Source: Baffinella frigidus
Lineage: Eukaryota; Cryptophyceae; Cryptomonadales; Baffinellaceae
Reading direction: 5' to 3'
Length of the DNA stretch: 13,096 bases
Assembly (NCBI GenBank): GCA_026770585.1
Contig: MU646387.1
Span: 720,079-733,174 of the forward strand
Below are positions 5,137 through 11,458 of this stretch, in pieces. Both the position numbers and the translations under genes were made by a program. The notes below the pieces were generated by a model, which made no database searches, had not been told where the DNA came from, and saw nothing but the letters and a program-made list of their open reading frames with translations. The stretch's first letter is position 1. Each line of letters opens with the position of its first letter.

Positions 5137-5276
5137 CACCAGCCCTCAGAGTTGGAGCAAATCGCCTTTTTCAATATCCTTGATTTGTACTGAAGGCCGT
5201 CGGATTCCGACGACCTCTCGTACATATCCAGGGGCTCGCAACGACGATTTGCTCCCACTCTGAGGGCGGGTGGTGG
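5137..5276. mobile_element. 140-bp foldback family, copy 2
   Basis: Left end CACCAGCCCTCAGAG with GGAGCAAATCG; right end CGATTTGCTCCCACTCTGAG: long, nearly perfect terminal inverted repeats. The central stem reads GTCGGATTCCGAC (5199-5211) where copy 1 has GCCGGAATCCGGC, a paired change that keeps the stem. It ends eight bases before the stop codon of the minus-strand coding segment at 5285, so it would lie in that gene's 3' region. Confidence 0.85.
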
Positions 5277-5284
5277 GCAAACCC

Positions 5285-5929
5285 TCAGCCCATCTCTCGC
5301 CGGGACCACGCGATCGGATGGGGTGCGGGTTTCGGGATGAGCACCAGACTCAAGTTGTAGCTCCGCAGCGCATCCTCCCCCGGCGTCAGCCCGTTCTCCA
5401 ACCGCTCCACAATCGGGAGGTTCAAGACTTTCGAAGACGCCCCGTCCTTGTTGGCCACCTCCTCCGCCGCCATCTCGCCACAAACGCCCCCGTTGACGTG
5501 CACCAGCGCGCCGTCGGAGACCGACGACTTCCTCCACTCTCTTCCCGGGGGCTCTGCGGGCGGGACAGGCAAGAGTACACCGGAAGCCTGCCGCGTAGTG
5601 TCGCCTATGCTCCACGCCTCCTCCTCGCCTCTGCCACTGCCCGGCTGCCCGTTCGCATCCAGCGTCTCCGGCGACACGTCCGCGGAATTGTGGGCCGGGG
5701 GCGTTTGCAGGGGCGCAAGTCGTTTGGGTGATAATTCCACAGCCCCCGGAGACCCGCCCAACAACTTTTTCAAATCCACGTTCGGTGGCACATTACTGGT
5801 AAGCAACTCCATCGGCTCTGGCGGTGCTAGCGTTGTCGGTATGGGGGGCAAAGAGCTGTGGTGCTCCACGTCCACAGCCCCTGGCAACAGCTGCTCTGCC
5901 CCATAGTCCACCGTTGAGGGAGACAGCAT
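5285..5929 (-). CDS. Hypothetical protein, GC-rich minus-strand coding segment
   Basis: An open minus-strand frame of 214 codons from an ATG (MLSPSTVDYG) to a stop at 5285-5287; the frame stays open eight codons further upstream without another ATG. The product is rich in P, G, S and E and looks largely disordered (LLPGAVDVEHHSSLPPIPTT, PLQTPPAHNSADVSPETLDA). Its C-terminal third is more ordered (VLNLPIVERLENGLTPGEDA, then LRSYNLSLVLIPKP). No signal peptide, membrane segment or catalytic motif is visible, and I do not recognise a family. Just upstream on minus are a donor-like CTGAG/GTGAGC (near 5975) and an acceptor-like GCAGCAG (near 5955), so this is probably the last exon of a longer gene. 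Plus-strand frames over the same bases are also open, which lowers certainty. The segment stands out as a GC-rich island between repeats and AT-rich DNA. Confidence 0.45.
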   Translation of the reverse strand: MLSPSTVDYGAEQLLPGAVDVEHHSSLPPIPTTLAPPEPMELLTSNVPPNVDLKKLLGGSPGAVELSPKRLAPLQTPPAHNSADVSPETLDANGQPGSGRGEEEAWSIGDTTRQASGVLLPVPPAEPPGREWRKSSVSDGALVHVNGGVCGEMAAEEVANKDGASSKVLNLPIVERLENGLTPGEDALRSYNLSLVLIPKPAPHPIAWSRREMG

Positions 5930-6049
5930 CTCGCGGTTGACAACCGCGTCCAAGCCTGCTGCTTCGCGCGCTCACCTCAGGAAGCCTCGCAAGGACGAGC
6001 CAACGTGGTGAACGTAGGCCCGGGAACTGGGTAGTCGGCCCTGAGGGCG

Positions 6050-6480
6050 TGATTTTAAAAAAGTGGACGTGATGATCGACGTGATCATGATTACTACAAA
6101 ATTCTTTTTATATTACTATTTGACATATTTGTGTAGTAAATTTCGTACTCCGTGAGGAATCTCGTGATATCTTGACACTTATTGATGTCACGTTGAAACG
6201 ATCAGAACATGCAACTTTTCGAAGACCTGTTTTTTCAACAGCCTGTTTTGAGATCACGAGATCCGAACTTCGTGAAGACATAATGTCATCACGGACTTGA
6301 AGGGCTTCAGTTGTGATGCCCCCCTTCGCGTAAAAGTGGTCACGTGCCGTCTTATTTTTTGCTTTAAAAGGGTCGGTGGAATTTTCGAACGCTCTAGAGC
6401 ATGTCGTGACCAAGAAGTGACCACAATTCCTTGCCACGTTCCATCACGTTCCTTGTTGTCGCGGACATGATTTCAATCGC
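6050..6480. other. AT-rich spacer between two coding islands
   Basis: Base composition changes sharply at about 6050 (TTTTAAAAAAG) and returns to GC-rich after about 6580. GACGTGAT is repeated near 6065-6090. A minus-strand frame is open over 6108-6437 but has no recognisable domain or supporting codon pattern. I see no convincing gene. The spacer may hold regulatory sequence for the flanking, apparently divergent, islands (minus at left, plus at right). Confidence 0.5.
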
Positions 6481-6506
6481 TAGAGCGCTCTCGAGTGCTC
6501 TAGAGC
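6391..6506. promoter_or_regulatory. Palindrome cluster GCTCTAGAGC / AGAGCGCTCT
   Basis: GCTCTAGAGC is a perfect palindrome at 6391-6400 and 6497-6506, with AGAGCGCTCT at 6482-6491 and CTCGAG just after it. Repeated dyad-symmetric 10-mers upstream of a plus-strand coding island resemble protein-binding sites, but no known factor is implied. Confidence 0.3.
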
Positions 6507-6582
6507 GGCTCTTCGTGGATGGGAGTCGCTTTCGTAGCCCCCAAAAAACGCCAAAAAAAACGCTAGGTGTTTTGACCTGAGC

Positions 6583-6990
6583 ATCCGGCGCGGAGAAAAC
6601 GACACCTATCGCCTCCTGTTCCTCGTCGCCTGGCTCCGCGCCGAGGCACGGGAGAGCTCGGCAACGGCAGCCTTGGGGGTGCAAGGGGCCGGTCCGGGCC
6701 AGACGGTGGAGCAGCTCCGGGGCCTGATCTTCAACAACCTGCGCTCCGGCCTGATGCTGACGGTCCTCCGTGCGACGGCCCTCCGCCTCACCGACAAGCA
6801 TTGGGATCGCCGCCTCTCTGCGGCGCAACGGCGCACGCTCGCCAACCGCGCGGCCGAGGACTTCGATGCCGCGCCGGCGCCCTCGGGGCGCCCTCCCGCG
6901 GTGGGCGCCTACGCGGCGCCCCCCGCTGTCGTCCAGGCCTTCCCCGTAGGGGAGGTCGGGGGCGGCGCACACCCTCAGGGGAACCTTTAG
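6583..6990 (+). CDS. Hypothetical protein, GC-rich terminal exon
   Basis: The plus frame is open from a TAG near 6535 to the stop TAG at 6988-6990. A likely exon start is after TTTTGACCTGAG (acceptor AG at 6580-6581), which gives a partial codon and 135 residues. Third positions are overwhelmingly G or C (CTC CTG TTC CTC GTC GCC), typical of real coding sequence in a GC-biased genome. The peptide has an aliphatic stretch (YRLLFLVAWLRAEAR), a helical basic middle (VEQLRGLIFNNLRSGLMLTV, RRLSAAQRRTLANRAAEDF) and a P/A/G-rich tail. I do not recognise the family. No ATG sits at the start, so upstream exons are missing or unrecognised. The long minus-strand frame over the same bases is an antisense shadow. 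Confidence 0.5.
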   Translation: MRRGENDTYRLLFLVAWLRAEARESSATAALGVQGAGPGQTVEQLRGLIFNNLRSGLMLTVLRATALRLTDKHWDRRLSAAQRRTLANRAAEDFDAAPAPSGRPPAVGAYAAPPAVVQAFPVGEVGGGAHPQGNL

Positions 6991-7034
6991 GTAGATAAAT
7001 GATCCACGACGAGGTGGTGCTCTCCTCCGTACCT

Positions 7035-7050
7035 GAACCCTTCGGGGTTC
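7035..7050 (+). other. UUCG tetraloop hairpin in a likely 3' UTR
   Basis: GAACCC, TTCG, GGGTTC: a six-base stem closed by C-G around a TTCG loop, the exceptionally stable cUUCGg tetraloop when transcribed on plus. It lies 45 bases after the stop at 6990 and 83 bases before an AATAAA. Confidence 0.7.
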
Positions 7051-7132
7051 TCGGGCTAGCGCCCCGTACAGCCCATGCACCTCTTGTATCCCCTTGTGAA
7101 GCTTGACGCTGTCGTGCCTTAACGATCGTATT

Positions 7133-7138
7133 AATAAA
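7133..7138 (+). terminator. Possible polyadenylation signal AATAAA
   Basis: AATAAA lies 143 bases downstream of the stop at 6990, in a locally AT-rich stretch. It fits the 3' end of the plus-strand gene, if this lineage uses AATAAA-type signals, which is not known here. Confidence 0.35.
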
Positions 7139-7139
7139 G

Positions 7140-7569
7140 GGCCTCTTCTCCCTTGCAATTTTCCTTGCGTGATGTTTTGATATGAGCACTGCAACGACAC
7201 CTTGCAGGGAAGGTGTCGTTGTTCCAGTTGTTCCACTACCAGAATCAGTTCACAATTCTTCTCCACAAATTGATTGCCTTTGGACAAAAATCGATTTGAC
7301 AAAGACTTCTGGCAGGGTTCCGATTTTGGACACGGTAAGGTGTCGGTTGCCATCCAGTGATTCCCCGTAGCACTTGAGTAAAGCTCCAATTGCTCCAAAG
7401 ACGTGTTCTGTTCCTTTTTGATGATCAAGACCGTTAAAGGTTCGCCCAAGTAAGGGTCTAACGGGACTGTCTGATGAGTGATAAAACCTGCTAGCTTGTT
7501 GAGCACCGGTGCGGTACTTAGCGCGGCGCATCCACCTCCGGGACCAGGTGTTGCCGTGTCACTATTACA
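7140..7569 (-). CDS. Weak minus-strand open frame, hypothetical
   Basis: A minus frame without stops covers this interval. It reads residues such as LNKLAGFITHQTVPLDPYLG and LTVLIIKKEQNTSLEQLELY, with later cysteines (CPKSEPCQK, LPCKVSLQCS). No ATG stands at its 5' end. A second minus frame is also open for 93 codons over part of it, so it may be chance or a decayed exon. Base composition is balanced, unlike the GC-rich coding islands on either side. The reading frame formally continues leftward into antisense of the plus-strand exon, which I do not accept as coding. Confidence 0.22.
7192..7221. repeat. Perfect 12-base hairpin
   Basis: CAACGACACCTT (7192-7203), a loop of GCAGGG, AAGGTGTCGTTG (7210-7221). 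A perfect stem in otherwise unique sequence; it could be a small structured RNA element or the remnant of a foldback insertion. Confidence 0.85.
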
Positions 7570-7595
7570 CACGTTACTAAAGCTCCAATTGCTCC
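7379..7595. repeat. 18-base direct repeat pair
   Basis: TAAAGCTCCAATTGCTCC is found at 7379-7396 and again at 7578-7595, 199 bases apart. A weaker relative (AATAAAGCTCTATTACATCC, then AGCTCC) is near 8199. The pair could mark a duplication of about 200 bases or the ends of an inserted segment. Confidence 0.7.
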
Positions 7596-7599
7596 GATG

Positions 7600-8230
7600 G
7601 AAAATTGCAGACGACGGATGAAACCACGGGTCCTTTAGGTCCTTCAGGTTTTAATTTCGCCCAACATATGCCAACGACACGCCCTTCCGTAGAAAGGACT
7701 ACAGAGAAAGCGTTTTTGTTTTCGGATCGCGTTTAGCTCTCCAGTGAAGAGGCTCGTGAAGAGGGGATAAAGGGTGGGGCGGAGCTGGGGCGCGAACTTG
7801 ACAAGCAGCCGAAGGTTGGTGGTATTTTGATCCGAAGGTTCGTGGTATTTTGACCTGAACACCCCAGGGGGCGCCAACCCTCCACGCGCCCCAAAGAGGA
7901 GCGTGCAGGTAGCAGCCGGGGGGAGAGTGGGGGGGTCCCACGGTTTCTGCGCTCCCAAGGGGTTGCTCGTGGGACACTGAGGGGGATAGACAGGGGATGG
8001 GCTCTATTTGGCTCCTTTCTTCTGATCAAGGCGGCTACTTCGACTGCTGAAGGTCAGGGGTGAGCTGCTGTCCTCTCAGACTTTTCCCAACAGACAAAAG
8101 GTCATTCGCCTCCCGCGGAGTTTCGGTACGACGGATATGAAATCTCTGTTTCTCTCGCTTGCTCTCTCTCTCTTTGCGTGCTGACGTACGACGTTCAATA
8201 AAGCTCTATTACATCCATTAGCTCCGTTAG
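7600..8230. other. Region without a recognised gene
   Basis: Three minus-strand frames are open over parts of 7644-8029, with low-complexity proline-rich products and no consistent signal; I do not call a gene. It contains the 23-bp duplication at 7809-7854 and a CT-rich tract near 8140-8175. Confidence 0.5.
7809..7854. repeat. 23-bp tandem duplication
   Basis: CCGAAGGTTGGTGGTATTTT plus GAT at 7809-7831 is followed by CCGAAGGTTCGTGGTATTTT plus GAC at 7832-7854. The tail TATTTTGACCTGA resembles TGTTTTGACCTGA at the proposed acceptor of the plus-strand exon (6569-6581). Confidence 0.85.
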
Positions 8231-8236
8231 ATGCAG

Positions 8237-8268
8237 GATGCGGATGCGGACAGATGCGGATGCGGACA
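8237..8268. repeat. 16-bp tandem repeat
   Basis: GATGCGGATGCGGACA occurs twice in perfect register (8237-8252 and 8253-8268). It is followed by ACGGATGAAACA, related to ACGGATGAAACC at 7613. Confidence 0.9.
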
Positions 8269-8304
8269 ACGGATGAAACAATGGGCCGGAGCAGGGGTGC
8301 GAAC

Positions 8305-8325
8305 CACCAGCCCTCAGAGTGTGCA
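8305..8325. mobile_element. Solo left end of the 140-bp foldback family
   Basis: CACCAGCCCTCAGAGTG matches the left terminal repeat of the elements at 4902, 5137 and 8561, but no matching interior or right end follows. Confidence 0.55.
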
Positions 8326-8350
8326 ACCATGTGGCTGCCTAAGTAGCTAG

Positions 8351-8410
8351 GTTGTGAGCCTCGACTCATAGTTGTGAGCCTCGCCTCATAATCCTGAGCC
8401 TCGACTCAGA
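8351..8410. repeat. 20-bp tandem repeat, three units
   Basis: GTTGTGAGCCTCGACTCATA (8351-8370), then a copy with one change (8371-8390), then a more diverged third (8391-8410). The preceding TAAGTAGCTAGGTTGTGAGC is related to the reverse complement of sequence in the 128-bp repeat at 12059-12380. Confidence 0.9.
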
Positions 8411-8560
8411 GAATGGCTCCATAGTCAACCGTAATCCTCCAACCGTATTCCAACCGCAAACGAGCCCCTTTAAAAGCGGGTCTCTTTCTGTCTCTCAGTA
8501 AACCGTTCTGTCTGCACCCTCGGGCCTACGCGCCTCGTGTCTCTCCCTCTCTCAAGAGGT

Positions 8561-8750
8561 CACCAGCCTTCAGAGTGAGAGCAAACCGCCTTTTTGAACC
8601 CCCTTAATTTGTATTAGAGGCCGCCGGAATCCGGTGGCCTGTGGCACAAGTCATGGGTCTCAACCAACAGGATTCGCTCCCATTCTGAGGACTCAATCCG
8701 GGGACATGTTTAATTTAAAAGAATAAACATGTTCCCGGATGAGGCTGGTA
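8561..8750. mobile_element. 140-bp foldback family, copy 3, interrupted
   Basis: The left end CACCAGCCTTCAGAGTG, central stem CCGCCGGAATCCGGTGG (8621-8637) and right-hand GATTCGCTCCCATTCTGAGG match copies 1 and 2. The last few bases of the right end (CTGGT) are displaced by a 49-bp hairpin insertion at 8691-8739 and reappear at 8745-8749. Without the insertion the element would be about 136 bases. Confidence 0.8.
8691..8739. mobile_element. Nested 49-bp hairpin insertion
   Basis: TCCGGGGACATGTTTA (8697-8712) pairs with TAAACATGTTCCCGGA (8724-8739) around an AT loop, with one mismatch. It is bounded by TGAGG at 8686-8690 and again at 8740-8744, like a 5-base target duplication, and splits the right end of the surrounding foldback element. 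Confidence 0.7.
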
Positions 8751-8759
8751 GAACTTGAC

Positions 8760-8877
8760 AAGCAAAAGCTCGAGAGTCACTCCAGGGGGGGGACCGCACA
8801 CTTCCTTCTCGCCCCCCCCTCCAATGCCGAAACCAACACCGGTAAAGCCACGGGGGGGGATGGCTGCCTTCCCTAAG
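8760..8877. other. Homopolymer-rich spacer
   Basis: Runs of G (8786-8794, 8852-8859) and C (8811-8820). No gene seen. Confidence 0.5.
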
Positions 8878-8903
8878 ATAGGCGGACCATGTTGTCCGCC
8901 TAT
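8878..8903. repeat. Perfect 10-base hairpin
   Basis: ATAGGCGGAC (8878-8887), CATGTT, GTCCGCCTAT (8894-8903). Confidence 0.85.
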
Positions 8904-9139
8904 GTTGGGAGCGAGAAGAACCTAAAGGACCTGAAGGCGGGTGATAGAAACTGGAAACGGCAGCATTTGCAAAACGTGAGGGCTCTCGCTAAACCCTAAA
9001 CCAGCCGCCTTTTGCCTATGCCCTAAACTTTTGCAGGAAAGCGGGCGGTTACTCTTGTTCAGGTCGATTTTGAGAACCCTCTGTCCCTGGAAGCTGCATG
9101 CGGTGGAGGAGCAAGAAGCCTTCTTACATATTCTTTTAA
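8904..9139. other. Region without a recognised gene
   Basis: Contains CTAAACCCTAAACC (8990-9003), the C strand of a telomere-like repeat in isolation. A short minus-strand frame is open over most of it, without recognisable features. Confidence 0.4.
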
Positions 9140-9381
9140 TGTGACCGACGAGAACCAATCATGCTGTCTCATAAACACCAGTTTTTTGTTCAATGCTGAA
9201 ACTGGTTGGTGGATGGGTCAGTTTTTCAGTTTTCCCACACAAAAAAATCCAAACTGCCACTTTACTGGTTTAAACCCTGATTAATATCCTTTGCTTTTGC
9301 TTGAAAACTGATTGGTAACCTTTGCTGGCGCTTAAAAACTGAGTGGTAGCCTTCGCTGGCCCCTGGTTCTCGTCGGCCACA
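9140..9381. mobile_element. 242-bp element with 18-base inverted ends
   Basis: TGTGACCGACGAGAACCA (9140-9157) and TGGTTCTCGTCGGCCACA (9364-9381) are inverted with one mismatch. Inside are an ACCAGTTT / AAACTGGT hairpin (9177-9206) and a 31-bp tandem repeat. There is no coding capacity and no clear target duplication. Consistent with a non-autonomous DNA transposon. Confidence 0.75.
9277..9366. repeat. 31-bp tandem repeat, about three units
   Basis: Units start CTGATT or CTGAGT at 9277, 9308 and 9339, each with CCTTTGCT or CCTTCGCT and a CTTAAAA-type tail. The array is internal to the 242-bp element. Confidence 0.85.
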
Positions 9382-9610
9382 CTATGTCCTCTCTTCGAGA
9401 CTATCCCTGTAAGCACCATACGCGGGCCTTGTCAGCGTGAGCTGAGTTGTTGCGCAGTTAGGTCCCGATCGTACGGGTTCTTCACAAAAGGGAATACGTG
9501 ATGACCGAGTTGGTTTCGATCCGTAATATTGTTTTTTTCTCCCCTGAGAAAGTTCTGTCAGTAGGAGTTATGTAGGTCCTGCTTAGAAACAGCGTCTCTG
9601 GGAATGCATA
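9382..9610. other. Region without a recognised gene
   Basis: Mixed-composition sequence with a T-run near 9530. No long open frame, repeat or structure that I can support. Confidence 0.5.
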
Positions 9611-9612
9611 CA

Positions 9613-9812
9613 TTAGCAGCGCCCGAGTTCTATCCTTCCTGGATTTTCCGGGATCATTTCAAGGCCCTTACCCTGATTTTTTTTGCAATTTGTACCAGAA
9701 TGTCAAGTTGAGAATGGTCAGTGAACCCGAGTGCAGGCAGCGCTAGGAATCCTGTTGCGGGACCGAGTGAGGCAGAGTCCGAGTGAGGGACTGTGAGGCA
9801 GAGCTAGGAATC
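9613..9812. repeat. Composite of two dispersed repeats
   Basis: The left part TTAGCAGCGCCCGAGTTC matches the element end at 4351. The middle GTCAAGTTGAGAATGGTCAG to GAACCCGAGTG to GCTAGGA (9702-9748) matches 3927-3972. The terminal word GAGTGAGGCAGAG is then repeated (9765, 9808 region), suggesting repeated insertion or slippage at one element end. Confidence 0.65.
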
Positions 9813-9844
9813 ATGGCTGGAACCGCCTGGGGAAAGGCCTGGGA

Positions 9845-9965
9845 TACAGGGGTACCTCGCTCATAAGAAACTGCCCCACCTCTAGGTCCACCGTAGGGCC
9901 CTAGGCGTAGCCTTACTGTAGGGTCCTAGGGGGAGGCAGTTTCTTATGAGCGAGGTACCCCTGTA
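9845..9965. mobile_element. TA-flanked 120-bp element, copy 1
   Basis: Perfect 31-base inverted ends, TACAGGGGTACCTCGCTCAT... at 9845-9875 and its complement at 9935-9965. Taking TA as the target duplication, the terminal repeat begins CAGGGGTACCTCG. That resembles the CAGG-x-TACCTCG start of some pogo/Tigger-type transposons, which also insert at TA (family knowledge; assignment is inference). The interior GGGCCCTAGGC / TAGGGTCCTAGGG is also self-complementary. Open frames over it are by-products of the inverted repeat. Confidence 0.85.
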
Positions 9966-9966
9966 G

Positions 9967-10031
9967 GCCCGCTTCAGGATAGGCAGGCCCGCCACAAGGA
10001 AGGCCCGGGATAGGCCCGCTTCGGGACAGAT
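9967..10031. repeat. Short GGCCCGCTTC repeat tract
   Basis: GGCCCGCTTC with GGATAGG or GGGACAG occurs at about 9967, 9985 (partial) and 10013. Related sequence GGGATAGGCCCGCCTCGGG appears at about 10352. Confidence 0.55.
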
Positions 10032-10036
10032 CCCAA

Positions 10037-10121
10037 ACCAGAATCTGGACCACACCAGAAAATGGACCACACCACAAAATGGACCAAACCAGAACATGGA
10101 CCACACCAGAACCTGCTCCAC
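10037..10121. repeat. 17-bp tandem repeat, five units
   Basis: ACCAGAAAATGGACCAC and variants in perfect 17-base register at 10037, 10054, 10071, 10088 and 10105. Because 17 is not a multiple of three, it is not a coding repeat. Confidence 0.9.
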
Positions 10122-10145
10122 CTGGTCCGGTGAAGGTGTATCCCT

Positions 10146-10257
10146 TACAGGGGTACCTCGCTCATAAGAAACCGCCCCCCCCCCTAGGACCACCATAAGG
10201 CCCAGACATGGTCCTACTGTAGGGTCCTAGGGGGAGGCGGTTTCTTATGAGCGAGGT
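10146..10257. mobile_element. TA-flanked 120-bp element, copy 2, right end lost
   Basis: The left end TACAGGGGTACCTCGCTCAT is intact. The right arm GGCGGTTTCTTATGAGCGAG is intact up to GAGGT, after which GTACCCCTGTA is replaced by GGCGAGTGGGC. Both arms share a change (ACCGCC / GGCGGT against ACTGCC / GGCAGT in copy 1), so the stem is kept. Confidence 0.8.
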
Positions 10258-10265
10258 GGCGAGTG

Positions 10266-10360
10266 GGCTCATACGCCCTACCGCAGGGCCCCACGACCTG
10301 CCTAGGGCGAGTTACACTGTCTACAGGGTGAATATTTACCCTACGGGCACTTACGGGATA
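10266..10360 (+). repeat. GGGTGAATATTCACCC palindromic repeat, copy 1
   Basis: CATACGCCCTACC, GCAGGGCCC, ACCTGCCTAGGGCGAGTTA, then AGGGTGAATATTTACCCT and GGGCACTTACGGGATAGG. Shares the word order with 11289-11378 and with the inverted copy at 10607-10680. This copy has an extra CACTGTCTAC inside. Confidence 0.75.
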
Positions 10361-10606
10361 GGCCCGCCTCGGGAAGAGGTTGTCGCAGGATCGGAGTGGG
10401 CTTGAGCCGCCTCGTTTGTCAATGCGAGTATCCCTTACCATACACCGGACTTCCAAGGGATTTCGAATAACCCTTAAGCGATAAGAACTAGGACCCTACG
10501 GTAGGCAGCCCGTACATGTAGGGACACAGGGGGGGGTCCTACGGATAAGGTGACGGAAAGGTGGCCCGATTTGGGCCGAAAATCCCTTCGTAGTCCGCTG
10601 TGTGGA

Positions 10607-10680
10607 GTGCCCATAGGGTGAATATTCACCCTAACTCGCCCTAGGCAGGTTCTAGGGCCCTACCGTAGGGCGTATGAGCC
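10607..10680 (-). repeat. GGGTGAATATTCACCC palindromic repeat, inverted copy
   Basis: Reverse orientation of the same unit: GTGCCCATAGGG, the perfect palindrome AGGGTGAATATTCACCCT, then AACTCGCCCTAGGCAGGT and GGGCCCTACCGTAGGGCGTA. Confidence 0.8.
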
Positions 10681-10681
10681 T

Positions 10682-10724
10682 ACTCTCCACTTGAGGGATG
10701 GCTGTTGTCGAAGACGTGGAGAGT
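10682..10724. repeat. 9-base hairpin
   Basis: ACTCTCCAC (10682-10690) and GTGGAGAGT (10716-10724), with a 25-base loop, directly adjoining the inverted palindromic repeat. Confidence 0.7.
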
Positions 10725-10800
10725 GCTATTTATTCATCACGGAAAACACGGCCGCGGATTCTGGGGCTCCGTGCAGAGAGGGAGAGAGAAATATATGAAA

Positions 10801-10923
10801 TACAAGGGCGCCTCGCTCACAAGAAAGCGCCCCCCCCCCCCGGGACCACGATAGGGCCCTAGGCACAGCCCTACTGTAGAGTCCTGGGAGGAGGCGCTTG
10901 CCTACGAGCGAGATACCCCTGTA
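10801..10923. mobile_element. TA-flanked 120-bp element, copy 3, most diverged
   Basis: Starts TACAAGGGCGCCTCGCTCAC and ends GAGCGAGATACCCCTGTA, so TA is present at both borders. It has a C-run of 12 after the left arm. Several arm positions no longer pair, so this is an older copy. Confidence 0.75.
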
Positions 10924-10951
10924 TGACATCCTACTGACATCATATGCCGAG

Positions 10952-11073
10952 TACAGGGGTACCTCGCTCATCAGAAACTGCCCCCCCCCAGGACCCTACA
11001 GTAGGCCTATGCCTAGGGCCCTATGGTGGTCCTAGGGGGGGGGGCGGTTTCTTATGAGCGAGGTACCCCTGTG
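10952..11073. mobile_element. TA-flanked 120-bp element, copy 4
   Basis: The left end TACAGGGGTACCTCGCTCAT is intact; the right end GAGCGAGGTACCCCTGTG has its last base changed. The interior AGGACCCTACAGTAGG / CCCTATGGTGGTCC runs in the opposite sense to copies 1 and 2, so it was inserted in reverse. It begins 28 bases after copy 3. Confidence 0.85.
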
Positions 11074-11164
11074 GGTCAACTACAAACCAGCACGCGCGTT
11101 GGTTTAACTACAAATTAGCTCTGGAGCGACACGCTCTGCATGGGGCGGTCGTGGCGACTCGATG

Positions 11165-11196
11165 TCTAAAGTCGTCGATTGTTTAAAGTTGTCGTG
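11165..11196 (+). repeat. AAAGTTGTCGATTGT motif, plus orientation
   Basis: TCTAAAGTCGTCGATTGTTT followed by AAAGTTGTCG is the plus-strand version of the motif AAAGTTGCCGATTGTC that lies on minus in the introns at 11399-11430, 11552-11600 and 11748-11780. Confidence 0.6.
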
Positions 11197-11288
11197 TTGT
11201 CTTGCCCCGGGAGAGAAAGACCCGCGCCGATGTTCGACACCCTGCAGGGGTTCAAGGTTCAGGGTTTACCCTTCAAGTGCCCAGTAGG

Positions 11289-11378
11289 CCCATACGCGCT
11301 ACGGTAGGGCCCTAGGACCTGCCTAGGGCGAGTTAGGGTGAATATTGAATATTCACCCTATGGTCACTTAAGGGATAG
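11289..11378 (+). repeat. GGGTGAATATTCACCC palindromic repeat, copy 3
   Basis: CCCATACGCGCTACGGTAGG, CCTGCCTAGGGCGAGTTAGG, then an AGGGTGAATATT / GAATATTCACCCT centre in which the middle is duplicated, then GGTCACTTAAGGGATAG. Downstream similarity to 10340-10352 confirms the unit. Confidence 0.8.
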
Positions 11379-11458
11379 CTGGACCTCCCTGAGAAAGAAT
11401 CGGCAACTTGAAAACAATCCACAACTTTTGGAATGGAGGTGTCGGAAGTGGACGGTGC

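Noticed and set aside
6394-7572. A 392-codon minus-strand open frame
   Set aside because: Its left two-thirds is antisense to a GC3-rich plus-strand exon and reads as low-complexity arginine-rich protein. Only the part right of about 7140 is kept, as a weak hypothetical.
7644-8029. Three overlapping minus-strand frames of about 100 codons
   Set aside because: All three frames are open at once over proline-rich low-complexity sequence with a 23-bp duplication, with no basis to choose a coding one.
8285-8350. Possible tRNA on minus (GGTTCGCACC near 8295)
   Set aside because: No matching acceptor, D or anticodon stems, and the segment contains the end of a foldback element.
7630-8940. A 1.3-kb element bounded by GGTCCTTTAGGT and its inverse
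   Set aside because: Only about a dozen bases match, order within the motif differs, and nothing inside supports a single element.
9882-10196. Minus-strand frame reading YRGTSLIRN and a W/F-rich stretch
   Set aside because: It lies over the inverted-repeat elements and a 17-bp tandem repeat. The W/F pattern comes from the repeat unit and shifts frame with it.
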